From positions 1 through 39,808 of the forward strand of contig NZ_JAQGLK010000146.1 of the NCBI RefSeq assembly GCF_028292925.1: a stretch of DNA of 39,808 nucleotides, in the 5' to 3' direction. Below are positions 32,147 to 39,692 of this stretch, in pieces. The notes under the pieces were generated by a model that saw nothing but the letters and a program-made list of their open reading frames with translations, did no database searches and had not been told where the DNA came from. Position 1 is the stretch's first letter, and each line of letters opens with the position of its first letter. The translations under genes and the position numbers were made by a program. The DNA comes from Sphingomonas bacterium. GTDB lineage: Bacteria; Pseudomonadota; Alphaproteobacteria; Sphingomonadales; Sphingomonadaceae.

Positions 32147-32929
32147 TCAGCTTTCGCCGCTGCCGGGCTGGGCCATCTTGCGATGCTGTTCGGCGACCAT
32201 GCCGGCGGGCAGGATATGCGCGGCGGCAACCTGCAGCTTGTTCTTCAGCCCGTAAACGACGTGGCCGCTGCCGTTCATCAGCGCATCGAACCCGGCCTGC
32301 GCGACCTTGCGGGGATCGTCCTTCTCCTGCGTGCCGACCTTGGTATCCAGCATGTCGGCGCGATCGAAGAACTCGGTCTCCGTCGGCCCCGGCATCAGGC
32401 AGGTGACGGTGACGCCGCTATCCTTCAGCTCGGCGCGCAACGCCTCGGTGAAGCTGTCGATGAACGCCTTCGTGCCATTATAAACGGCCTGGAACGTGCC
32501 GGGCATGAAGCCGGCGATCGATCCCGTCGTCAGGATCTTTCCCTCGCCGCGGGCCTTCATCTGCTGCCCGACCTTCTGGAGCAGATAGATCGTACCCGTG
32601 ATGTTGGTGTCGATCACCTTGCGCCACTCGGCCACGTCCTGATCGAGGAAGCCACGGCCCAGGCCCCGCCCGGCATTGGCGAAGAGCGCATCGATCTGCC
32701 GGCCCCTGGCCGCAGCCAGCAGCGTGTCGACACCCTCCAGCGTGGAAAGATCGGCCTCTACCGCTTCCACGGTGCCGCCATGCGAGCGGATGTCGGCGGC
32801 AGACGCCTCGATCAGTGGTTCGTCGGCGGCGACGATCAGGTCATAGCCATTCTGGGCCGCGATGTGCGCCAGCTCCGCGCCGATGCCGGTCGACGCGCCG
32901 GTGACGATGGCGAATTTGCGTTCGGTCAT
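32147..32929 (-). CDS. Short-chain dehydrogenase/reductase (SDR)
   Basis: A 260-residue classical SDR. The Rossmann motif TGASTGIG is near the N-terminus (FAIVTGASTGIGAELAHIAA). NAG is in DALFANAGRGLG, the catalytic Ser in ILTTGSIAGFMPG, and Y-x3-K in AVYNGTKAFIDSF, with PG in CLMPGPTETEFFD. The substrate is unknown. ATG 32929 is preferred (AGGA 8 nt upstream) over an in-frame ATG 15 nt before it; the longer open frame runs into non-coding DNA. Confidence 0.92.
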   Translation of the reverse strand: MTERKFAIVTGASTGIGAELAHIAAQNGYDLIVAADEPLIEASAADIRSHGGTVEAVEADLSTLEGVDTLLAAARGRQIDALFANAGRGLGRGFLDQDVAEWRKVIDTNITGTIYLLQKVGQQMKARGEGKILTTGSIAGFMPGTFQAVYNGTKAFIDSFTEALRAELKDSGVTVTCLMPGPTETEFFDRADMLDTKVGTQEKDDPRKVAQAGFDALMNGSGHVVYGLKNKLQVAAAHILPAGMVAEQHRKMAQPGSGES

Positions 32930-33180
32930 GTGGGGGTTCCTCATGGCTTTGGCACAGGAGCGGCACATTGAACGCCGCACACGCGCTGGTCCGCCGATCA
33001 AGCGAGCCGGGGAAGCCAAGGTTCCGTAATCCCTGCACATTAGGGCGACCGCGGCTATAGGGCGCCAATCGGAACGGTGGCGCGGAGTCTGCGAATATCG
33101 GGCCGGCGGGAACAGCCGCCGCACGGCCGGGTTGTCCACCCGAACGCCGGATCATCACCGGCGACCGGGGAGACATTGTG

Positions 33181-33468
33181 ATGAGCGAACCACTCGAACT
33201 TCCGGAGTTGCAGGTTCCCGCGGATCCGGACGAGCCGTTCGACGTGCAGGCAGCCCGGCACACCGCCTTCATCCATGCCATCGCCCAGATCGCGCTGGTC
33301 GCGTCTTCGGAGACGCTCCGGGCGCTGCACCGCCGCAACCTCGTCGATGCCGACGATCTGGCGCCGATCCACGAAACCATTTCGCTGCTGCGCGATGCCC
33401 TCGGGCCGGCGTTCATCACCGAGGATCGGGAGATGTTCGAACATGCGGTGGCGTCCTTCCCTCGATAG
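33181..33468 (+). CDS. Small helical protein of unknown function
   Basis: A 95-residue acidic protein, MSEPLELPELQVPADPDEPF at the start, then a helical region (FIHAIAQIALVASSETLRAL and IHETISLLRDALGPAFITED). GGGGAGA lies before the ATG at 33181; a GTG directly before it is the alternative start. No signal peptide, membrane segment or recognised family. It stands alone between the SDR promoter region and the convergent GlcG-like gene. Confidence 0.55.
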   Translation: MSEPLELPELQVPADPDEPFDVQAARHTAFIHAIAQIALVASSETLRALHRRNLVDADDLAPIHETISLLRDALGPAFITEDREMFEHAVASFPR

Positions 33469-33493
33469 GGAACGGCGCCACCGATCATGCGGA

Positions 33494-33919
33494 TCAGTCG
33501 GGGCTGAAGCCGGCCGCCTTCACCCCCGCGAGGCACGCCACCTCGTCATTGTCGCCGGTGTCGCCGCTCGCGCCTACTGCGCCGAGGATCGTGCCGGACG
33601 GATCGCGGATCAGCACAGCGCCCGGCTGCGGCAGGAACCGACCCTGCGCCGTCGCCGCAAGCGTGACGAAGAAGTTGGGGTTGCCCTTGGCGTTCTCCGC
33701 CAGCTTGCGGCTGGGTGCCCCCATCGCCGCCGCGCCCCACGCCTTGCCGAGCGCCACGTCGAAGCGGAACATGCTCGCGCCGTCCTGCCGCGCCGCCGCC
33801 TTCACGTTGCCGCTCTCGTCCAGCACGACCACGGCGAGCGGCTGGAACCCGGCCTCGCCCGCCGCCGCCAATGCGCCGGCGATGATCGCATCGGCATCCT
33901 TCAGAGTAAGCGCCATCAT
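33494..33919 (-). CDS. GlcG/HbpS-like protein (DUF336 family)
   Basis: A 141-residue cytosolic protein of the GlcG/HbpS family: ALTLKDADAIIAGALAAAGE, then PLAVVVLDESGNVKAAARQD, FDVALGKAWGAAAMGAPSRK, and the closing ILGAVGASGDTGDNDEVACL-AGVKAAGF. These blocks are the standard family order. HbpS binds haem; most relatives have no assigned function and are often found beside oxidoreductases and lyases. It is divergent from the ThDP-dependent enzyme (103-bp gap), so a shared regulatory region is likely. Confidence 0.9.
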   Translation of the reverse strand: MMALTLKDADAIIAGALAAAGEAGFQPLAVVVLDESGNVKAAARQDGASMFRFDVALGKAWGAAAMGAPSRKLAENAKGNPNFFVTLAATAQGRFLPQPGAVLIRDPSGTILGAVGASGDTGDNDEVACLAGVKAAGFSPD

Positions 33920-34022
33920 TCTTCCCTTGCTTCGCCGGATCGCACCAGCCGTTTCGAATTATACTGCATAGCCAAGCCCAAGGCTCTAGCTGGTCGCAGA
34001 ACAGACGGGGAGGACATGCCGG

Positions 34023-35648
34023 ATGAAGGTCAGCGCCGCAATCGCCGACATATTGGCGCGCGAGGGGATCGACGTGATCTTCGGCTATCCGCGCAACGCC
34101 GTACTGGAACGCGCGGCCGAGATCGGCATCCGCCCGGTAATCGTCCGCCAGGAACGCACCGGGCTGCACATGGCAGACGCGCTCTCCCGCCTCAGCCGCG
34201 GCCGCCGGATGGGCGTGTTCGCGATGCAGCACGGGCCGGGCACGGAAAACGCCTACGGCGGCGTCGCGCAGGCCTATGCCGAAAGCGTGCCGGTGCTGGT
34301 GCTGCCGCAGGGTTACGGCCGTCGCACCGCGTTCGTGCCGGACAATTACAACGCCACCGTATCGATGCGCAGCGTGGCCAAGACGGTCGAGCCGATCCTG
34401 CTGGCGGACGAGACCGCTAACATCCTGCGCCGCGCCTTCACCCAGTTGCGCAACGGACGCTTCCGCCCCGTGATCGTGGAAATGCCGTACGACGTGCTGG
34501 ACGAGGAGATCGGCGACTTCACCTACGAGCCCGTCGTTCGCACCCGATCCGCACCCGATCCCGCGGCCGTGGCCCTGGCGGCACGCACGCTGGTCGCTGC
34601 CCGCCGGCCCGTCCTCCACGCCGGCCAGGGCGTCCACTGGGCAGAGGCGTATGACGAGCTGAAGGCGCTCGCCGAACTGCTCGCCGCCCCGGTATCGACC
34701 AGCCTGGAGGGCAAGAGCGCGTTTGACGAGACGCACCCGCTCGCACTCGGCTCGGGCGGCGCGGCGATCCCGCGGACGGTGCGCCACTTTCTTGACGAGG
34801 CCGACGTGATCCTCGGCATCGGCTGCAGCTTCTCCGATACCGCGTTCGGGGTGCGGATGCCCGAGGGCAAGACCGTGATCCACGCCACGCTCGATCCTGC
34901 CGATCTCAACAAGAAGGTGGTGTGCGCGCAGGCACTGATCGGCGATGCGAAGCTGACCCTGGCGATGCTGATCGATGCCTGCCGCGACCTGATCGATGCA
35001 CCGCGCGATTCCGCCCCCGCCGCCGCCGAAATCAAGGCGATCGAAGCCGAATGGCTTGCCGAATGGCTGCCGCTGCTCGAATCGACCGACGCCCCGATCA
35101 GCCCGTACCGGGTGCTGTGGGAGTTGCAGCGCACGGTGGACGTCGCGAACACGATCATCACCCACGATGCGGGGAGCCCACGCGATCAGCTGTCCCCGTT
35201 CTGGAAGACGACGACGCCGCTCAGCTATATCGGCTGGGGCAAATCGACGCAGCTCGGCTACGGGCTGGGGCTCGCGATGGGCGCCAAGCTCGCCTGCCCG
35301 GACAAATTGTGCATCAACGTCTGGGGCGATGCGGCGATCGGCTTTACCGGCATGGATTTCGAGACGGCAGTGCGCGAACGGCTGCCGATCCTGTCGATCC
35401 TGCTGAACAACCACGCCATGGCGATCGAGCTGCCGGTGATGCCGATCGCCACCGATCGCTTCCGATCGACCGACATTTCGGGCGACTATGCCGCGTTCGC
35501 CCGCGCGCTTGGCGGCTATGGCGAGCGGGTCGAGCGGCCGGAGGACATCGCCGATGCGATCCGCCGCGGCATCGCCGCCACACAGGCCGGCCAGCCGGCG
35601 TTGATCGAGTTCATGACCGCCAAGGAAATACGCGCATCGCGGCTTTAA
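34023..35648 (+). CDS. Thiamine-diphosphate-dependent enzyme (acetolactate synthase/decarboxylase superfamily)
   Basis: A 541-residue ThDP enzyme with the three-domain layout. The N-terminal PYR domain has the activating Glu44 in VIVRQERTGLHMADALSRLS. The central domain includes LAAPVSTSLEGKSAFDETHP. The C-terminal PP domain has the metal/diphosphate motif beginning GDAAIGFTGMDFETAVRERL and ending LLNNHAM. No FAD site is obvious. Exact substrate unknown; closest in style to benzoylformate decarboxylase or acetolactate synthase-like proteins annotated only as thiamine-pyrophosphate-requiring. Divergent from the GlcG-like gene. Confidence 0.87.
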   Translation: MKVSAAIADILAREGIDVIFGYPRNAVLERAAEIGIRPVIVRQERTGLHMADALSRLSRGRRMGVFAMQHGPGTENAYGGVAQAYAESVPVLVLPQGYGRRTAFVPDNYNATVSMRSVAKTVEPILLADETANILRRAFTQLRNGRFRPVIVEMPYDVLDEEIGDFTYEPVVRTRSAPDPAAVALAARTLVAARRPVLHAGQGVHWAEAYDELKALAELLAAPVSTSLEGKSAFDETHPLALGSGGAAIPRTVRHFLDEADVILGIGCSFSDTAFGVRMPEGKTVIHATLDPADLNKKVVCAQALIGDAKLTLAMLIDACRDLIDAPRDSAPAAAEIKAIEAEWLAEWLPLLESTDAPISPYRVLWELQRTVDVANTIITHDAGSPRDQLSPFWKTTTPLSYIGWGKSTQLGYGLGLAMGAKLACPDKLCINVWGDAAIGFTGMDFETAVRERLPILSILLNNHAMAIELPVMPIATDRFRSTDISGDYAAFARALGGYGERVERPEDIADAIRRGIAATQAGQPALIEFMTAKEIRASRL

Positions 35649-35718
35649 GCTCGGCCGTGACCTCGCCGGCGCACCATTCCCGCTCGACAGGAGAGCCCGG
35701 ACGTAGCATCGGGCGGCA

Positions 35719-36387
35719 ATGACTGCCGATCCCCTGCCGGGCTGGATCGAATCCGCCCTCGGCCACCGCCCGATCGATCCTGCCCTGTTCCGCCGCGCGC
35801 TCACCCATTCGAGCCACGGTGCGGACAATTACGAGCGCATGGAATTCCTGGGTGACCGGGTGCTGGGGCTCGTCGTGGCGACCTGGCTGTTCCAGCTGCT
35901 TCCCGACGAGCCGGAGGGCAAGCTGTCGCGCCGCATCAACGCGCTCGTCAGCCGCGAGACCTGTGCGGAGGTGGCGCGCGACATCGGCCTTGGCCCGCAC
36001 CTCCGCCTCGGCAAGCAGGCGCGGGACGATGGCGCGGCGGACAGCGACAATGTGCTGGGCGACGTGCTGGAGGCGCTGATCGGTGCGCTGTTTCTGGAGG
36101 GCGGTTTCGCCACGGCAGAAACCTTCGTTCGCCGCGCGTGGGGCAACCGCGTCGATGCCGGCCGCCGCGCGCCCCAGCATCCCAAGTCCGCGCTGCAGGA
36201 ACTGGCGGCAGCCAAGAACCTGAAGCCGCCGGTTTATGCGATGACCGGCCGCAGCGGCCCACATCATAGCCCCCTGTTCACCGTCACCGTCTCGATCGGC
36301 GGTGCCGGTGAGGCGAGCGCGGACGGTTCGTCCAAGCAAGAGGCGGAAACCGCCGCCGCCACCAAGCTCCTGGAGTCCCTGCGATGA
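35719..36387 (+). CDS. rnc: Ribonuclease III
   Basis: RNase III cleaves double-stranded RNA, including rRNA precursors. The 222-residue product has the signature ERMEFLGDRVLGLVVATWLF, the second catalytic segment DNVLGDVLEALIGALFLEGG, and a C-terminal double-stranded-RNA-binding domain (HPKSALQELAAAKNLKPPVY ... SSKQEAETAAATKLLESLR). Its end overlaps era by 4 bp (ATGA), the classical rnc-era pair. The lepB gene usually upstream is not present here; the ThDP enzyme is. Confidence 0.97.
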   Translation: MTADPLPGWIESALGHRPIDPALFRRALTHSSHGADNYERMEFLGDRVLGLVVATWLFQLLPDEPEGKLSRRINALVSRETCAEVARDIGLGPHLRLGKQARDDGAADSDNVLGDVLEALIGALFLEGGFATAETFVRRAWGNRVDAGRRAPQHPKSALQELAAAKNLKPPVYAMTGRSGPHHSPLFTVTVSIGGAGEASADGSSKQEAETAAATKLLESLR

Positions 36388-37319
36388 GCGACCAACCCGA
36401 TCTGCCGACCGATAGCGCGCCCCGGGCCGAGGAGCGATGCGGCCTCGTGGCGGTGGTCGGCGCGCCGAATGCCGGCAAGTCCACGCTCGTCAACGCGCTC
36501 GTCGGCCAGAAGGTCGCGATCGTCAGCCCCAAGGCGCAGACCACCCGCGCCCGCCTGCTCGGCATCGCGATGGAGGGGCCGGCGCAGATCCTGCTGGTCG
36601 ATACGCCGGGCATCTTCGAGGCAAGGCGCCGGCTGGACCGGGCGATGGTCGCCGCCGCATGGGGCGGCACGCAGGATGCCGATGTGATCGCGCTGGTGAT
36701 CGACGCCAAGACCGGGCTGACCGGCCGGCTGGAGCCGCTGATCGAGACGATCAAGGCGCGCCCCGAGCCCAAGATCGTCATCCTCAACAAGGTCGATATA
36801 GCGGACAAGGGCAAGCTGCTGGAAACCGCCACCCGCGTGCAGCAGGCGATCGACCCGGAAACGATCTTCATGGTCAGCGCCGCCACCGGCGACGGGGTGG
36901 CGGATCTGAAGTCCGCCCTTGCCGCGCGGGTTCCGGCCGGGCCGTGGCACTACCCGGAGGACCAGGTTTCCGACGCGACCGACCGGATGCTCGCCGCCGA
37001 GGTGACCCGCGAGCAGCTTTACCTCCAGCTCCACGCCGAGTTGCCCTACGCCAGCGCGGTGGACACGGAGAAGTATGAGGAGCGCAAGGACGGGTCGGTC
37101 GCGATCCACCAGCAGATCCTCGTCGGGCGCGATACACAGCGCGCGATCGTGCTGGGCAAGGGCGGCGCCCGCCTGCGCGAAATCGGCAGCCGATCACGCG
37201 CCCAACTGGCCGAACTGCTCGGCCGCCCGGTCCACCTGTTCCTGCACGTGAAGGTCCGCCCGGAATGGGAGGAGGACCGCACGCTCTACAAGGATATCGG
37301 CCTGGACTGGGTGGAATGA
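36384..37319 (+). CDS. era: GTPase Era
   Basis: Era is an essential GTPase in 16S rRNA maturation and 30S assembly. The 311-residue product has the G1 motif VAVVGAPNAGKSTLVNALVG, G2/G3 region KAQTTRARLLGIAMEGPAQI-LLVDTPGIFE, G4 ILNKVDIADKGKLLE, and the C-terminal KH domain HQQILVGRDTQRAIVLGKGG with VHLFLHVKVRPEWEEDRTLY. It is coupled to rnc. Confidence 0.98.
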   Translation: MSDQPDLPTDSAPRAEERCGLVAVVGAPNAGKSTLVNALVGQKVAIVSPKAQTTRARLLGIAMEGPAQILLVDTPGIFEARRRLDRAMVAAAWGGTQDADVIALVIDAKTGLTGRLEPLIETIKARPEPKIVILNKVDIADKGKLLETATRVQQAIDPETIFMVSAATGDGVADLKSALAARVPAGPWHYPEDQVSDATDRMLAAEVTREQLYLQLHAELPYASAVDTEKYEERKDGSVAIHQQILVGRDTQRAIVLGKGGARLREIGSRSRAQLAELLGRPVHLFLHVKVRPEWEEDRTLYKDIGLDWVE

Positions 37320-37330
37320 GCGCGGGCGGA

Positions 37331-38068
37331 TCAGCCGCCCAGAACCTCGTTCACCCACGCCGGCACCAGCGCGCTTGCGGCGCCGAGCCGCGTTTCCTCG
37401 AACAGCCAGCTGCCGGCTGAGGGCTCGAGGTTGAGTTCCAGCGTCGCCGCGCCATGATATTTCGCCGTCTGGACGAACCCCGCGGCCGGATAGACCGCCC
37501 CCGACGTTCCGATCGAGACGAACAGGTCGGCGCGGGAGACGGCCCGATCGATGACATCCATGCCGTAGGGCATCTCGCCGAACCAGACGATATCCGGCCG
37601 CAGTCCGCCGGCCCTGCGGCATTCCGGGCACACCGGGCCGTCGCCCAGATCCGCCGCCCACGGCATGCGCCGATCGCATGCCCGGCACCAGGCGGATTTC
37701 AGCTCGCCATGCATGTGCAGCAGCCGCCTCGCGCCTGCCCGCTCGTGCAGATCATCGACGTTCTGGGTGACGATCAGCAGATCGCCGCGCCATTCGGCAT
37801 CGAGCCGCGCCAGTGCGTCGTGCGCCGCATTGGGCGCGACGCCGGATAGCGCCGCCCGCCGCGCATCGTAGAACGCCTGCACCAGCCCCGGATCGCGCGC
37901 GAACGCCTCCGGCGTGCACACGTCCTCAACTCTATGGCTTTGTCGGGCACCATCAGAGTCCGTGTAATCCCAATAGGTTACCTGCCCTTTTGATCTGAAC
38001 GTGAGGATGCCCGACTCCGCCGAGATACCCGCGCCGGTGAGAATGACGATGTTTCGGATGCCGCTCAT
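37331..38068 (-). CDS. cobB: Sir2-family NAD-dependent protein deacylase (sirtuin) with replaced 5' end
   Basis: A 245-residue sirtuin, complete in motifs: NAD motif [14 protein letters not shown] (12-25), LIVTQNVDDLHERAGA, catalytic-His region HMHGEL, zinc ligands CRAC and CPEC, and IGTSGAVYPAAGF. FYDAR (Y67, R70) matches the Tyr-x-x-Arg of CobB/SIRT5-type deacylases. ATG 38068 is taken (a GTG lies just before). The first 48 or so codons (to HRVED, up to about 37928) use codons unlike the rest (CAT AGA GTT), and a second copy of the same N-terminal region lies at 38594-38722. The 5' end therefore appears to have come with inserted DNA. Confidence 0.93.
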   Translation of the reverse strand: MSGIRNIVILTGAGISAESGILTFRSKGQVTYWDYTDSDGARQSHRVEDVCTPEAFARDPGLVQAFYDARRAALSGVAPNAAHDALARLDAEWRGDLLIVTQNVDDLHERAGARRLLHMHGELKSAWCRACDRRMPWAADLGDGPVCPECRRAGGLRPDIVWFGEMPYGMDVIDRAVSRADLFVSIGTSGAVYPAAGFVQTAKYHGAATLELNLEPSAGSWLFEETRLGAASALVPAWVNEVLGG

Positions 38069-38092
38069 CACGCACTGATAACGGCGACCGGT

Positions 38093-38123
38093 AATGACCG
38101 GAAGTGGTGGTTAGCGGACATTG
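38093..38123. repeat. Palindromic repeat copy 1 (AATGTCCGC family)
   Basis: On the minus strand AATGTCCGC, a 12-nt centre beginning TAAC, and CCGGTCATT form an imperfect inverted repeat (7 of 9). The TAA in its centre is the stop codon of the lipoprotein gene. The 14 bp GTTAGCGGACATTG (38110-38123) recur exactly at 38593-38606. Such elements are likely dispersed REP-like repeats; genome-wide copy number cannot be seen here. Confidence 0.65.
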
Positions 38124-38551
38124 TCCGAGAGCGGCCTCGGTGGCGGCCCCGGAGGTGATCCGTCTGCCTCCCAAATGTGCAATCGTCGCTCTTCGATGCA
38201 CCAACCTTCCTCGCAGACCGCGCTCGTATCGAGCTTCCGACGTACGGCTTCCAAGGCCTCACAATCACTTGTCGGTCCGGAGATAAGAATTATGCTGGGC
38301 TTTGGACTCATGTGTTCAACAAGGGCGACAAGGTCCGAAATGACATTGAGCGGCTGATCAGTGCCATTCCACTTGACTGACTTCCCGCGCACCTCAATCC
38401 TGTTCACTCCCATTTCGAGCATCCGATATCCCGGGTCACGGAAGCTCCAGACACGCTCACGAGTCTCGCAGGCACCAGTATTCGAGTTGATACCGCACGC
38501 GGTCAATGAAGCCGCAATGGCGGCTCCGGCGAGATATCTGAGGTGCTTCAT
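38111..38551 (-). CDS. Small lipoprotein, possibly ExbD/TolR-like periplasmic domain
   Basis: A 146-residue lipoprotein: MKHLRYLAGAAIAASLTAC carries a lipobox (LTAC). The body has NRIEVRGKSVKWNGTDQPLN and a segment VEHMSPKPSIILISGPTSDC that loosely resembles the ExbD/TolR periplasmic fold; four further Cys could form disulfides. A proline-rich tail ends LSDNVR. The GC content and codon use (AGA, ATA, TCA present) differ from all flanking genes, indicating acquisition by transfer. No promoter room exists between its ATG and the upstream repeat (42 bp), so it is probably read from the sir2 relic promoter. Confidence 0.7.
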   Translation of the reverse strand: MKHLRYLAGAAIAASLTACGINSNTGACETRERVWSFRDPGYRMLEMGVNRIEVRGKSVKWNGTDQPLNVISDLVALVEHMSPKPSIILISGPTSDCEALEAVRRKLDTSAVCEEGWCIEERRLHIWEADGSPPGPPPRPLSDNVR

Positions 38552-38575
38552 GGCAGCGAGTTTACCACGTCGTGA

Positions 38576-38606
38576 AATGCCCGCTATTGGGCGTTAGCGG
38601 ACATTG
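38576..38606. repeat. Palindromic repeat copy 2 (AATGTCCGC family)
   Basis: On the minus strand AATGTCCGC, a 12-nt centre beginning TAAC, and GCGGGCATT pair at 8 of 9 positions. Its TAA terminates the truncated sir2 relic, exactly as copy 1 terminates the lipoprotein gene, so both reading frames end in Asn-Val-Arg-stop. It shares an exact 14-bp direct repeat with copy 1 at a distance of 483 bp. Confidence 0.65.
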
Positions 38607-38722
38607 GGGAAGCGCCTGTCCTCGACGCGGTGCCCCTCCCAAAGCCCCTCCGGGCCGCGGAAGGTGGCAAGCCCGCTTTCGGCCGAGATGCCGGCGCCGG
38701 TGAGGATGACGATATTGCGCAT
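38594..38722 (-). pseudogene. Truncated native 5' end of the Sir2 deacylase gene
   Basis: A 42-codon frame begins [20 protein letters not shown] and continues [15 protein letters not shown], the standard sirtuin N-terminus and more canonical than that of the intact gene downstream. After HRVED the frame reads into the repeat element (RRFPNVR-stop). GC-rich codon use matches the chromosome, so this is judged the original start of sir2, cut off by the insertion. It may still be transcribed and translated as a short peptide. Confidence 0.82.
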
Positions 38723-38908
38723 TCCCCCTCCATAGCGAGGTTTCGGGCGGTGTTCGAGCGGGTCCGTTCCGCCGCAGCCGACCAGCCCCACCGCGTTCGC
38801 CTCAGCCGGTGCCCTCGCCCCCGCACGCCGCATGCCGCGCCGCGCCGCGCCGTTGCGCCGTTCGTCCGCCTGCGCCATGAGGCACCCGAACCTGGAGGGC
38901 GCACGCAC

Positions 38909-39676
38909 ATGACACGGATCGGCATCCTCGGGGCAAGCGGGCGGATGGGGCGCGCCATTGCGGCGGTCGCGGCGGAGGGCGGCATTGCGGTCGCCGGCGG
39001 CGTCGATCGGCCGGACGTTCCCAGCGAGATCGCGCCGGGGCTGAGCTTCGAGACGGACGCCACGGCGCTGGCGCGGCTCAGCGACGTGCTGGTGGACTTT
39101 TCCGCCCCCGCTGCGCTCGACGCGCATCTTGCGGCGGCGTGCGCCGCGAATGTGCCGATCGTGATCGGAACCACCGGGCTCGGCCCCGAACACCACGCCC
39201 GGATCGAAGCGGCAGCGGCCGTCATCCCCGTGCTGCAGGCGGCGAACACCTCTCTCGGCGTCAATCTGCTGGCGCACCTCGTCCGCGAAACCGCAGCGCG
39301 GCTGGGTACGGACTGGGACATCGAGATCCTGGAGATGCACCATCGCCACAAGGTTGATGCGCCGTCCGGCACGGCACTGCTGCTCGGCACGGCGGCGGCG
39401 CAGGGGCGCGGCGGCACCCTGGAAGAACTCAGCCGCTACGATCGCCTCGGCGTCGAGGCGCGGCGGGCGGAAGGCACGATCGGCTATGCATCGCTGCGGG
39501 GCGGATCGGTGGCGGGGGATCACGTCGCGATATTCGCGGCCGATGGCGAACGGATAGAACTCGGCCACCGCGCCGAAAGCCGGGCGATCTTCGCGCGCGG
39601 TGCGGTGCAGGCGGCCTTGTGGCTCGCCGGGAAACCCGCCGGGCGATACGCAATGACCGACGTGCTCGGGCTCTAG
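38909..39676 (+). CDS. dapB: 4-hydroxy-tetrahydrodipicolinate reductase
   Basis: DapB performs the NAD(P)H-dependent reduction in the diaminopimelate/lysine pathway. The 255-residue product has the nucleotide-binding start [40 protein letters not shown], and the catalytic block [20 protein letters not shown]. It ends [11 protein letters not shown], the typical DapB C-terminus. ATG 38909 follows GGAGGGCGCACGCAC; the longer upstream frame overlaps the sir2 relic promoter region. nth follows after 16 bp. Confidence 0.97.
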   Translation: MTRIGILGASGRMGRAIAAVAAEGGIAVAGGVDRPDVPSEIAPGLSFETDATALARLSDVLVDFSAPAALDAHLAAACAANVPIVIGTTGLGPEHHARIEAAAAVIPVLQAANTSLGVNLLAHLVRETAARLGTDWDIEILEMHHRHKVDAPSGTALLLGTAAAQGRGGTLEELSRYDRLGVEARRAEGTIGYASLRGGSVAGDHVAIFAADGERIELGHRAESRAIFARGAVQAALWLAGKPAGRYAMTDVLGL

Positions 39677-39692
39677 CGGCGCACGCACGCCC

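Larger units (their letters stand above)
37922..38617. mobile_element. Inserted DNA segment splitting sir2 and supplying a new sir2 5' end
   Basis: The interval between the native codon HRVED of the relic (ends 38618) and the matching HRVED of the working gene (37922-37936) is about 0.69 kb. It holds a substitute sir2 5' end, a palindromic repeat, a lipoprotein gene and a second palindromic repeat. Its base composition is clearly lower in GC than the flanks. Both junctions lie at GAGGAC, shared by relic and working gene. No transposase or recombinase is encoded, so the route of entry is unknown; homology-facilitated illegitimate recombination of foreign DNA is one reading. Confidence 0.65.

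Noticed and set aside
37323-37340. Terminator between era and sir2
   Set aside because: GGGCGG and CCGCCC around a 5-nt loop form only a 6-bp stem that overlaps the sir2 stop codon. It is too weak to call with the GC background here.
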